A stretch of DNA of 64,000 bases from Ceratothoa steindachneri (GCA_963969495.1 OZ018317.1:33419503-33483502), one strand, 5' to 3'. Positions 33,726 to 41,775 are shown, counted from the stretch's first letter. A program made the numbers and translations. Notes: generated by a model not told the origin, from the letters alone.

Positions 33726-33743
33726 TGGCGCCCGAATAGGGAC
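33726..33743 (+). other. Primer-binding site for tRNA-Lys
   Basis: TGGCGCCCGAATAGGGAC starts 2 bases after the LTR. It matches the complement of the 3' end of animal tRNA-Lys(UUU) with one mismatch (T for C at position 12). Confidence 0.88.
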
Positions 33744-33859
33744 GTGAGACTTCGAAACTGGGAGCGTGACTGGATTGGATTGCAGTCCATACCCAATTAG
33801 TGTGACAAGTAGTTTGATTGATTTTTCCCTCCTCCTATCTTTTTACTAACTTGGGAACA

Positions 33860-35215
33860 ATGGCTGTAGCGGAAACATTGAATGAAGAAGTAGTGCGATT
33901 GAGACTGGAGTTGAGAAAGAAAGAAGAGGAGTGTGAAATGTTGCGCGGAATGATGGAGGGAATGGAGAATAAAATAAAAGGGATGAATGAAAAGACTGAT
34001 AGGATGAAGAAGGAAATGGGAGACCCACAGGATCAGACAGACCGACGGATGCAGGACCTGTATAACATGATGACAGGGGCTGGATCAGTCCCAGGACCTA
34101 CAACCCTGACCCCTGCTCCTACTGAAGGGACTCCGCTAAATGGAATGGATGGCAGTATGATTGAGTCTAAAGAAGATACTGTGAGTGGTAGGAAAGGGGG
34201 TGAATGGAAGAGAGTGGAAAGTAAGAGAGGAAGTAAGCATGGTTCTAAGGTTAAGGATAGGAAGGCGAGAGGGAAGAGTGTGGATTCGCTATACTCAGAT
34301 GAGGGAGAGAGTGACGATATGATTGGAATGAGTGAGACCGAGAGTAGCTCTTCGGAGAGTGAAGTGAATGTGGGAAAAGGAATTTTGATTAGGGAAGTGC
34401 AAAGGATTGATAAGTTTAGATTGCATGGGGGAAAGAGTATGGATGAGTTCTTCGGGGATTTTGAGCGGTACTGCAAGCTCAAGTACCCGCAGAACAAGGG
34501 TCACTGGGTGAGTGTTCTGGGAGATTGTTTGGATGGGAAAGTGTTGGAGTTCTTGCGAGTGATAACGAGTGTGGGAGAGCCAAAGTACGATGTAGTGAAG
34601 AAGAGATTGATTGGGCAGGTGAAACGAATGAAAGAGAGTGTGAAGTATAAGAGGGTGAATGAATTTGAGAAGGCTCGAATGGGGAAGAGTGAAAGTGTGA
34701 ATATGTATGCACATAGGCTTGAGAGTATGGCAAGAACGAGGTATGGTGATGATGATGTAAATGAATGTAAACCACTCATGAGGAAGTTTTTGGACACGAT
34801 CCCGCGAAAGGTGAGTCAATGGCTGAGTGGAAAGAGAAAGGAGAGAGTGAGACTGACAGGTGAACGGTTGATGTGGGAGGATGTGTTGGAACTGTTAGAA
34901 GATGGACGATTTGATGATGAAAGCGATCTAGAAGAGGATGGATGGTACAGTGTGAATGTTGGGGGTAAGAAGCCCAGGAGCTTTCATCCACCCCAGCAGT
35001 TTGTCAGCTACAGGGATGCCCTGAAGGCTGCACCAGCTGGAGTGATGTCAAACTTCCTGGGCCGGCAGAATGGATGGGCAAATGGAGGGTGGTCGAATGG
35101 AAGGGGGCAGATGAATTTCAAGCGTGGGAACGGATATATGAGAGAGAAACCGAGGGAGAAAGATTGTGGAATGTCGTCGGTGTGGAAGGAAAGGTCATAT
35201 GTTGGCAGAATGTAG
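33860..35215 (+). CDS. Gypsy gag (matrix/capsid)
   Basis: The ATG at 33860 has a good context (AACAATGG). It opens 451 codons. Residues 1-55 form a charged coiled coil (LRLELRKKEEECEMLRGMM). A Ser/Pro/Gly-rich, then acidic-basic linker follows. From about residue 185 comes a capsid-like region: DKFRLHGGKSMDEFFGDFERY, W.SVLGDCLDGKVLEFL, SESVNMYAHRLESMA and a segment ending WEDVLELLEDG. Gag would build the particle. The zinc knuckles that should end it are in the +1 frame (from 35142), so this frame stops early at 35215. That offset may be a one-base lesion or a +1 shift. Confidence 0.9.
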   Translation: MAVAETLNEEVVRLRLELRKKEEECEMLRGMMEGMENKIKGMNEKTDRMKKEMGDPQDQTDRRMQDLYNMMTGAGSVPGPTTLTPAPTEGTPLNGMDGSMIESKEDTVSGRKGGEWKRVESKRGSKHGSKVKDRKARGKSVDSLYSDEGESDDMIGMSETESSSSESEVNVGKGILIREVQRIDKFRLHGGKSMDEFFGDFERYCKLKYPQNKGHWVSVLGDCLDGKVLEFLRVITSVGEPKYDVVKKRLIGQVKRMKESVKYKRVNEFEKARMGKSESVNMYAHRLESMARTRYGDDDVNECKPLMRKFLDTIPRKVSQWLSGKRKERVRLTGERLMWEDVLELLEDGRFDDESDLEEDGWYSVNVGGKKPRSFHPPQQFVSYRDALKAAPAGVMSNFLGRQNGWANGGWSNGRGQMNFKRGNGYMREKPREKDCGMSSVWKERSYVGRM

Positions 35216-35537
35216 GTGGACATCTGGTGCGTGTTTTGGGTGTGGTAAGAAAGGGCATATGATAAAGGATTGCCAGGAAAGTGTGAAAGAGTGCTTCGAG
35301 TGTAAAGAAATAGGCCATTTGAAGAAAGATTGTCCGAGGTTGAATGGTGGAGCAACTGCTGGGGAAAGTATGAAATATGCATGTGGTAATTGTGGAAAGG
35401 CTGGTCATTATGCAAGGATGTGTCATGACCAGAGGAATGTATGTAGCTATTGTGCGATGGAAGGACATTCAAGTGAAAAGTGTTGGATTAGACTGAGAGC
35501 GCAAGGTGTGAATGGAAAGTCTGAAGCGGGAAACTGA
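35142..35537 (+). CDS. Gypsy nucleocapsid: five CCHC zinc knuckles
   Basis: In the frame +1 to gag, five C-x2-C-x4-H-x4-C knuckles follow one another: CRRCGRKGHMLAEC, CFGCGKKGHMIKDC, CFECKEIGHLKKDC, CGNCGKAGHYARMC and CSYCAMEGHSSEKC. Each binds one zinc ion and together they bind RNA. Most Gypsy gags have one or two; five is many and recalls CNBP-like arrays. The frame ends with GCG GGA AAC TGA at 35537, where the slippery site lies. There is no own ATG, so it must be reached by frameshift from gag or by repair of a lesion. Confidence 0.88.
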   Translation, partial: ERNRGRKIVECRRCGRKGHMLAECRWTSGACFGCGKKGHMIKDCQESVKECFECKEIGHLKKDCPRLNGGATAGESMKYACGNCGKAGHYARMCHDQRNVCSYCAMEGHSSEKCWIRLRAQGVNGKSEAGN

Positions 35538-35569
35538 ATGGTAAGAGGGTACCTGCTGAAGTATCCTCT
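35528..35569 (+). promoter_or_regulatory. -1 ribosomal frameshift signal: slippery heptamer plus stem-loop
   Basis: GGGAAAC (35528-35534) lies in the required X XXY YYZ phase of the knuckle frame, immediately before its TGA stop (35535-35537). Nine bases later is a hairpin. The arm AGAGGGTAC (35544-35552) pairs over 9 bp, with one G-U, with GTATCCTCT (35561-35569) around an 8-nt loop. Slipping back one base continues into the retropepsin frame. GGGAAAC is an established slippery sequence in retroviral gag-pro junctions. Confidence 0.85.
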
Positions 35570-36139
35570 GGGTGCATGAGTGTGAGTAATGTGTTGGTAA
35601 GTCTGTCTAGTGTGAAAGTGCTGTCTGGTAGGAAGTATGAGTGTCTGAGTTTTAAGGTGGAATTGAATGGAATTGAGTGTTTGGCTTTAATAGATTCTGG
35701 ATGCAAGGCGAGCTTGGTGTATAAAGATGTGTATGACAAGGTTAGCGAGAAAGCCCTCCTGTCTGAGTGCAAGGGTAGTTTGGTAGGTATTGGTAATAGG
35801 AGAGTGCCTGTGATTGGAATGATAAGGTCAGCTGTTCGAATGCATGGTATGATGATAAATGAATGTGAATTTTCTGTGATTGATAAGGTGAGTAGTGAGT
35901 ATGGTGTGATTTTGGGGTATGATTTTATGAAAATGAATCGTATGGTTGTGCATCCTGCGAGTGATCAGATTGAGAGAAAGATTGGCAAAAATGGGGTGTA
36001 TAAGTTGTATGTAGGGAAAGATGGTAGCGTTTTGAGGAGTGTGTTTACTGGTATTGAGGTGACTGCTATGGAGAATGTAAGGCTCGTGAAGGGTGAAAGG
36101 GTGTCTGTTAGAGTGAGTTGGTTAAGGATGTTAGTTTGA
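35534..36139 (+). CDS. Gypsy retropepsin 1
   Basis: In the -1 frame after the slippery site the reading is open to 36139. The aspartic protease fold shows CLALIDSGCKASLVY (catalytic Asp codon at 35693, DSG variant), a flap-containing middle, and YGVILGYDFMKMN, the conserved hydrophobic-hydrophobic-Gly block. It would release gag and pol products from the polyprotein. The tail VTAMENVRLVKGERVSVRVSW aligns with the subfamily 2 linker at 23700-23760. There the frame continues into RT, so the stop at 36139 follows a one-base deficit in this copy. Confidence 0.87.
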   Translation: MNGKRVPAEVSSGCMSVSNVLVSLSSVKVLSGRKYECLSFKVELNGIECLALIDSGCKASLVYKDVYDKVSEKALLSECKGSLVGIGNRRVPVIGMIRSAVRMHGMMINECEFSVIDKVSSEYGVILGYDFMKMNRMVVHPASDQIERKIGKNGVYKLYVGKDGSVLRSVFTGIEVTAMENVRLVKGERVSVRVSWLRMLV

Positions 36140-39100
36140 ATGTGAGTGAGAACACTGTGATATTGGATGGAAAGGATGCGTGTTATAAGGTAAGGCGTGT
36201 TGCTTGTGTGTTTGATGGCTTGATGAGAATGAATGATCCTTTTGTATGTGTGCAGGCGGACCCCAGTGTGAAAGGGCAGGTGAGGGGAATCCAAGTCGGA
36301 GATGTACTGGGCCACCTCTCCACTGTCAATGAGGTAGGTATGGATGATAGTACGGATGTCAGGGAGAATGTTACAGGTGAAGAGACGTGTGAATGGACGT
36401 ATAATGATGTGAAGAGCATGGTGGAATTGGATGGATGTTTAACTGAGTATGAAAGGGAGGATGTGTATCGAATGATATTTGAACGAAAGGGAGCCCTCAG
36501 TAAGGGTGATCTGGATTTCGGGGTTGCAAAGCTCCCGGAATTCAAGATTGTCCTGAAGGAGGATTCCCCAATCTATCAGCGGCCAAGGCATTTCCCACGT
36601 CCGGTTGCTGATGAGATTGAGGAGCAGTGCTTGGAATTGGAGCAATTGGGGGTGATTGAAGAGAGCGAGAGTGCATGGAATAGTCCAATTGTACCTGTAC
36701 GTAAGCCGGATGGAAGATTGCGTCTGTGTGTGGATTATCGAACGGTGAATGAAAGGACTGTGAAAGAAAGGTTTCCGATGTGTGTGGTATCTGAGTGTGT
36801 GTATAGTATGCATGGGATGGAGTGGTTTACGAAGCTGGATCTGGTACGGGGGTATTACCAGATGCCCATTGCTGAGGAGAGCCGGCCAGTAACTGCCTTC
36901 TCTTCCACAAAGAGGCATTACCAGTTCCGGAACCTCAGCTTTGGGTTGGCTAATGCTCCCGGAGCCTTCCAGCGGGCAATGAATGTTGTGTTGAGTAAGT
37001 TTGCGAGTAAGAATGTGATTGCGTTTATAGATGATATTTTGATTATGACTGAGACTTTTGAGGAGCATATGAGATTGGTGAATGATGTGTTGAGAACGTT
37101 GGAGAGTGTTGGTGTGAAGGTGAAAGTGGCGAAGTGTGAATGGTTTGTGAAAGAAGTGGAATTCCTTGGGCATATGGTGAGTGAGAATGGGTTGCGAAAA
37201 TCACCAAAGTATGTTGAGAAGGTGCAAATGTTTCCTAAACCGGTGACTGTGAAGCAACTGAAGTCATTTTTGGGTTTGATTGAGTTCCAGCGAAAGTTTA
37301 TATGTGATTGTTCTGGTGTGAGTAAGCCTCTGACTGAGTGGATGGGCAAGAAAGGTAGTACGGTTGTCAAGTGGAATGATAAGATGAATGAGGCGTATGA
37401 GAGACTGAAAGAGGCAGCGGCTGAAGATGTTGAATTGGCTTACCCAGATTATAGTGTAAATGCTAAAATGCTTGAACTGTATACAGATGCGAGTGGGTAT
37501 TGTATGGGAGGTTTTCTGATGCAAGAGCAGCGTTTGAATGGAGAGAATGTCAGGCGAATAATTGGGTATGTATCCAAGGCTATGAATGTTGCAGAACGAA
37601 AGTATTCGACTGTGGAACGAGAGCTGGCTGCGATAAGATATTGTTTGAAAGTGTTGCGTCCATTTTTGTATGGTGTGAGGTTTGTGATAAAAACCGATCA
37701 TCAACCTCTTGTGTATCTGCAGCATATGAAGTGGGCTGATAGTAGGATTGCAAGGACTTTGGAAGATTTGAGTGACTTTGACTATGTGATTGAGTATGTG
37801 CCTGGTGAACGGAATGGAGTGGCTGATTTGATGTCAAGGTATCCTGGTACGAATGATGAAAATGTGTGTGGAGTGAGTGATCCTGAGTATTTGCCGAAAG
37901 GGATTATGAATGGAAAAGAGAGTAAGGGTGGTGGTGATTCCTTGTTTGAGAGTGTATGGAATGGTTTGCAAGATTTGAAGAGTGATGGAGTAGATGTGAG
38001 AGTGCCCGATAGTGTAGATGATTTAAGGAAGGAGGTAATGAATGAAGTGTGTAGGAAGCCTGAAAGCATTGGTATGGCAAAGGTGCGGAACTTCATGAAA
38101 GAATTGAGAGCGATGTGTATGCAAGGGGTCCCGCCATTTCAGGAAGTGTTGATTGTAGTGAGTCGTTTGTATGGAGTGATTGTTTATGTGCACTTTGGTG
38201 GTGAGAGGCCGATTGTGTACAAGGATGAGAAGATGAAGGGTTTGAATCCTAATGTGGTACATCTGCAATGTTTGAGCGGTGTGCACTACAATTGGGTAAT
38301 TGAAAAGTGTTCATATATAAGAGAGAAGAATGATTGTCTGGATGAAGATGAGTGTGTGTTGAGTGATGATATGGGAGTTAATGACAGTGTGGATATCAGT
38401 GCTGATGTTGGTGTGCTTGTTCCTTCGGTGTATTGCGAACATGGTGGTCCTGATATGATGGAAGCGAGAGTGAAAGTTGGTGAAAGGTTGTTCTGTGGTT
38501 TGATTGATACTGGAGCGCAGGTGTCTTTAGTGAATGAGAAGATTCTGAGTAAGTATGATGAGTTTAAATGTTGTGAGCATAAACCTGTGAAGTTACGGAT
38601 AAGTGGATTAGGGAATGGCTTGATAGTGGCATGGGAACAGGTTAGTCTGAAAGTGAGTTTGGGTAATGGTGTGAATGTGAAGCATGACTTTGTGATTCTG
38701 AAAGGTGAGCAAATGCCTTGTTGTTTCTTGCTTGGTGTAGACTTTATGAGATTGAATGATTTGTCTTTGGATGCTGATAAGGATCGTCTTATGAAAGGTG
38801 AATGTGAGGTGATGAAGTTGAATGAGTGTGCGAAGAATGTTGTCAAATTTTGTGGCATGATTGAGTTGGTCATGGATGATGAGAATGAGATTTTAAGTGA
38901 TGATGATATTCTAGAGATGCAAGAGATGTGTCCTTTTGTTAGTGAGTTGAAGAAGTGTGTAATGATGCGTGTTGATTTGAATGAATGGCTAGAGTGTTTA
39001 AGTGATTTTAAAAGATATGCTAAGGATTTTGTGGTTTGTATGGATGTTGTATATTTTGTGAGGCATGTGAAGGGTGGTGATGATATGTATGTACCTGTGA

Positions 39101-40248
39101 TGTCCTTAGTTGGTATGATTGGTCTGGTGAAGGTTGTGCATGATAATTATGGGCATATGGGTAAGTTTAAGCTGTGGGAGTGTATGAAGGAGCATGTGTT
39201 CCATCCGTTTCTGAGAACTGTTGTGAATGATGTTGCAACTACGTGTGAAAGGTGTCAGAAGCGAAAGGTGCAAGGTGTGCAAGTGAAACCACCGATGTTG
39301 AAAGTTGATGCGAAAGAACCGTTTGAATTGGTAGTGATTGATTGTGTGTCTTTGCCGCGTACGAGTGCTGGGAATGTTGGTATGGTTGTTATGGTTGATC
39401 ATAAAAGTAAGTTTGTGTATGCAGCGCCTGTGAGAGATAAAAGGAGTGTGACTGTTGCGCGTGTGGTTGAGCAGTTGTTCTTTCCTATGTGTGTATGGAA
39501 GCCTAGAAGATGTCTGAGTGATAATGGGCCTGAATTTGTAGGGGAAGTGTTTGAGCAAATGTTGAGAGAGAATGGTGTGGAGCATGTGAGAACAACTCCG
39601 TATGTACCGTCTTCAAATGGATTGGCTGAACGGACTATAAGAACCTTGTGTGAGATGTTGAGAATGATGAGTATGACAGTGAATGACTGGGATGTGTGTC
39701 TGGGGAGAGTGTTGTGGGCGTATAATTCAACTGTGCATAGTGCAACTGGAATGTCCCCATGTCAGTTTGTGATGAATTTTGAAAGGCGAGTGAAAGATAG
39801 GTTTCGTTTGAGTGAAAGTGAGCAGAGTGTATGGCGTGAGGCGCATGAAAGGTTCCGTTCATTTGAATTAGGTACAAAAGTATTGAAGGTGAAAGAAGTG
39901 AAGGGTAGGTTGAATGTATCAAAGATGAGTGAGAAGTTTGATGGACCTTATAGAGTTGTGAGAGTTTGGGAAAATGGGGTAACGTATGTTTTGGAGAGTT
40001 TGAATGACGGCATGACTGAGAGAGTGTGGGCTCATCAGAGTCAGTTAAGGAGATGGAGAGAACCTCCTGACTACCTGTTGAGCCATCCGGTGTATGGACT
40101 GTGTAGAGAGAGAGGTAAAGTGCATGATGATGAGATTGAATGTGATAGTATGGATCTGTCTGGGAAAGAGCTAGTCTTAGTCTCGAGGAGTAGAAAGTGT
40201 ACAAAGAAGGGTGAAAGGAAGAATGCAAGTCTGAATGAAAGTGTCTGA
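36112..40248 (+). CDS. Gypsy pol: RT, RNase H, OTU-like, second retropepsin, integrase
   Basis: Open for about 1376 codons; residues are counted from 36118. RT: KPDGRLRLCVDYRTVNERT near 195, KLDLVRGYYQMP, and catalytic FIDD at 303-306. RNase H: YTDASG with Asp 457, ending YVPGERNGVADLMSRYP. OTU-like: GGGDSLFESV with Ser 608 to HYNW with His 723. Retropepsin 2: CGLIDTGAQVSLVN with Asp 797 and FLLGVDFM near 872. Integrase: zinc finger HDNYGH...CERC at 1008-1045 and catalytic Asp 1075, Asp 1135 and Glu 1171, spaced as DD35E. A GPYRVVRVW module follows. The frame lacks an ATG and stops at 40248 because of a two-base deficit before the extension. Confidence 0.95.
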   Translation, partial: SELVKDVSLNVSENTVILDGKDACYKVRRVACVFDGLMRMNDPFVCVQADPSVKGQVRGIQVGDVLGHLSTVNEVGMDDSTDVRENVTGEETCEWTYNDVKSMVELDGCLTEYEREDVYRMIFERKGALSKGDLDFGVAKLPEFKIVLKEDSPIYQRPRHFPRPVADEIEEQCLELEQLGVIEESESAWNSPIVPVRKPDGRLRLCVDYRTVNERTVKERFPMCVVSECVYSMHGMEWFTKLDLVRGYYQMPIAEESRPVTAFSSTKRHYQFRNLSFGLANAPGAFQRAMNVVLSKFASKNVIAFIDDILIMTETFEEHMRLVNDVLRTLESVGVKVKVAKCEWFVKEVEFLGHMVSENGLRKSPKYVEKVQMFPKPVTVKQLKSFLGLIEFQRKFICDCSGVSKPLTEWMGKKGSTVVKWNDKMNEAYERLKEAAAEDVELAYPDYSVNAKMLELYTDASGYCMGGFLMQEQRLNGENVRRIIGYVSKAMNVAERKYSTVERELAAIRYCLKVLRPFLYGVRFVIKTDHQPLVYLQHMKWADSRIARTLEDLSDFDYVIEYVPGERNGVADLMSRYPGTNDENVCGVSDPEYLPKGIMNGKESKGGGDSLFESVWNGLQDLKSDGVDVRVPDSVDDLRKEVMNEVCRKPESIGMAKVRNFMKELRAMCMQGVPPFQEVLIVVSRLYGVIVYVHFGGERPIVYKDEKMKGLNPNVVHLQCLSGVHYNWVIEKCSYIREKNDCLDEDECVLSDDMGVNDSVDISADVGVLVPSVYCEHGGPDMMEARVKVGERLFCGLIDTGAQVSLVNEKILSKYDEFKCCEHKPVKLRISGLGNGLIVAWEQVSLKVSLGNGVNVKHDFVILKGEQMPCCFLLGVDFMRLNDLSLDADKDRLMKGECEVMKLNECAKNVVKFCGMIELVMDDENEILSDDDILEMQEMCPFVSELKKCVMMRVDLNEWLECLSDFKRYAKDFVVCMDVVYFVRHVKGGDDMYVPVMSLVGMIGLVKVVHDNYGHMGKFKLWECMKEHVFHPFLRTVVNDVATTCERCQKRKVQGVQVKPPMLKVDAKEPFELVVIDCVSLPRTSAGNVGMVVMVDHKSKFVYAAPVRDKRSVTVARVVEQLFFPMCVWKPRRCLSDNGPEFVGEVFEQMLRENGVEHVRTTPYVPSSNGLAERTIRTLCEMLRMMSMTVNDWDVCLGRVLWAYNSTVHSATGMSPCQFVMNFERRVKDRFRLSESEQSVWREAHERFRSFELGTKVLKVKEVKGRLNVSKMSEKFDGPYRVVRVWENGVTYVLESLNDGMTERVWAHQSQLRRWREPPDYLLSHPVYGLCRERGKVHDDEIECDSMDLSGKELVLVSRSRKCTKKGERKNASLNESV
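37915..38310 (+). other. OTU-like domain inside pol, Ser in place of catalytic Cys
   Basis: Residues about 600-731 of pol read GGGDSLFESVWNGL, DDLRKEVMNEVC, PPFQEVLIVVSRLYGVIVYV, RPIVYKD and LSGVHYNWVIE. The order matches the OTU cysteine protease fold: a D-G-x-C-L-F helix, an LR-x-x-V helix, a strand pair, then the HY strand. Ser 608 is at the Cys position and His 723 at the catalytic His. OTU enzymes remove ubiquitin; with Ser it may be an inactive binder or use Ser as nucleophile. The assignment is by motif only. Confidence 0.55.
38440..38800 (+). other. Second retropepsin domain between OTU-like region and integrase
   Basis: Pol residues about 775-890 read ARVKVGERLFCGLIDTGAQV, LRISGLGNGLIVAWEQVSL, VKHDFVILKGEQMP and CCFLLGVDFMRLNDLSLD. 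The D-T-G-A loop, the alternating strands and the closing LLG block are those of a complete retropepsin monomer. It is distinct in sequence from retropepsin 1 (DSGC) at 35640-35940. A matching copy exists in subfamily 2 at 21097-21473. Confidence 0.87.
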
Positions 40249-40870
40249 GCAGTGTGTTTCTGGTATGGGGGATCTTGAAAGGGAGATTGAGTTTTTGCGT
40301 AAACAGGTGAGTGATTTGGCTGGTATAAGTAGACGAGTGAGTGAGCTGCCTGTGCCTGATTTTTCTGGTTTTGGGAACAGTATGAATGATAGTGTGTTTG
40401 GGCAGAATGAACCTAGTGTGGCTGATTTTTCGGGTTTTATGAATGGTAATAGTAGGGGTGAGTTTGATGTAGTGAATGATGAAGTGGCTGATTTTTCAGG
40501 TTTCTGGTGGGAACCAGTCGAAGGGGTTTCTGGTTTGCCCGTTGAGAATACAGGGGATGTGAGTGACCTGTCTGTTTCACAAGAATGTACCTTGAGTTGG
40601 ATGAGAGCTGTGAGTGAGGAACTGATGAATGGGGGTATGAAGAGTGAGGGTTCTGAACGGAAGAGTATGAAAGAATTCTGTCGTGAGATGGGAGAACTGG
40701 TAATGAGGGCTAAGAATATGGTTGATGAGATGATAAATAGTGACGATGAGACTGACAGGACGACTGACGAACAACCCCGACTAATTGCTACGCGTAGCCA
40801 GGGACCAGTAGAAGAGTGTGAATGGGTGCAGAAGGGTGCGATTGAGCACAAGTGGTACCGTGAAGAGTGA
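40235..40870 (+). CDS. Gypsy pol C-terminal extension (coiled coil, DFSGF motifs)
   Basis: About 200 residues in the frame after pol. It has a coiled coil LEREIEFLRKQVSDLAG and three VxDFSGF motifs at 40357, 40424 and 40490. An acidic helical part LVMRAKNMVDEMINSDDETD and a final ATRSQGPVEECEWVQ follow. In the deleted copy at 19138-20256 the same region is fused in frame to integrase, so the separate frame here reflects loss of two bases near 40242. Function unknown; repeated short motifs suggest a binding partner. No membrane segment is seen, so it is not an envelope protein. Confidence 0.8.
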   Translation: MKVSEQCVSGMGDLEREIEFLRKQVSDLAGISRRVSELPVPDFSGFGNSMNDSVFGQNEPSVADFSGFMNGNSRGEFDVVNDEVADFSGFWWEPVEGVSGLPVENTGDVSDLSVSQECTLSWMRAVSEELMNGGMKSEGSERKSMKEFCREMGELVMRAKNMVDEMINSDDETDRTTDEQPRLIATRSQGPVEECEWVQKGAIEHKWYREE

Positions 40871-40906
40871 TTGAAAGGGTTTAGTGAGTGGCTGGTCGAA
40901 TGGCTT

Positions 40907-40919
40907 AAGGAAGGAGGGG
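40907..40919 (+). other. Polypurine tract
   Basis: AAGGAAGGAGGGG lies directly before the right LTR and would prime plus-strand synthesis. Confidence 0.88.
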
Positions 40920-41771
40920 TGTGGTGGAGCGAATGTGAGTGTGTGTAAAAGGGCCATTCTCCCACCCCTTTTCTCAGTACCCTCTCCCTCCCTCTGTAAG
41001 AATGAGGTTTTTTTATATTTTCTCTTTGTATATATATGTATTTGATTTCATGTATTAATTGTTTTCTCTTTCTCAGATTGTACTTTGCTTAAGATAATCT
41101 TTTATCAAAATTGTACTTTGTTTATAATATTCTTTTAGCAAAGCGCCATATTCTGGAAAGAGGTAAGCTAGTCGATAAATTTACTCGGGTAATGCCCACT
41201 TATTAGTTTCCCTTCCATGTATAAATAAAGGGGTCATAAAAGGAGGATATATCTCTTCTACAGAGAGTGGAAGTGTGGACTGATAGCAAGAGGGGTTCTC
41301 TAGACGAGTGCTCCGCCCAGCCCTGAGACGGAGGGCTTTCGTGCCTCTCTAACCACCTGAACTGCCATACCCGCCTTCGTTGACAATCCTGCCTCCTTCT
41401 AAGTTAGCCTACTACCACCCACCTCCAGCACACAAGTGATAGCGCGTGCCCCCTTTTCGTTCGGTTGTTGTTGTATTTTTTTATGTTTTGTGTAGATATA
41501 TAAGTAAATTGTTGTATTCGCCGGTTATAAAATTCTCTTTTGGTATCGTATTTGGATTGGGGAATTTAGCCTCATTTTGAAGTGTGCACACTTCCCTTGT
41601 AAATATAAAATTGTTGTAAATATAAGCTGTAATTATCATTGTACTTTTTTTCTGTTAGTAAAGAACTGTACATACAATCCGTTTCATTCTCCTTCGATTT
41701 CTCACGTCCGGATTAGTATAGGAAGCGGGTTGGATCGATTGGGGTTAGTCTAAATTTTTCGGCCCGCTACA
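40920..41771 (+). repeat. Right LTR, 852 bp
   Basis: Starts TGTGGTGGAGCG and ends CCCGCTACA. It is shorter than the left LTR mainly by about 18 nt near its position 85. Confidence 0.95.
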
Positions 41772-41775
41772 ATAT
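41772..41775 (+). repeat. Target-site duplication ATAT, right
   Basis: Identical to 32850-32853. Confidence 0.8.

Larger units (their letters stand above)
32854..41771 (+). mobile_element. Near-complete Ty3/Gypsy retrotransposon with OTU-like domain and two retropepsins
   Basis: The 8.9-kb element has LTRs of 870 and 852 bp, ATAT target duplications, a tRNA-Lys primer site and a polypurine tract. Order: gag, five zinc knuckles, retropepsin 1, RT, RNase H, OTU-like domain, retropepsin 2, integrase, extension. The LTRs differ by about seven substitutions plus an 18-nt length difference (counted by eye), so insertion was recent. Probable lesions are a +1 offset before the knuckles, a one-base deficit before RT and a two-base deficit before the extension. 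The knuckle-to-protease shift instead looks programmed. It sits in a LINE endonuclease (family H). Confidence 0.95.

Noticed and set aside
36112..36139. A programmed frameshift between retropepsin 1 and RT
   Set aside because: No slippery heptamer is in phase, and the old copy reads this region in a single frame, so a one-base loss is more likely.
40235..40870. An envelope gene or separate third ORF in the Gypsy element
   Set aside because: No signal peptide or membrane segment is present, and the deleted copy shows it is the C-terminal part of pol.
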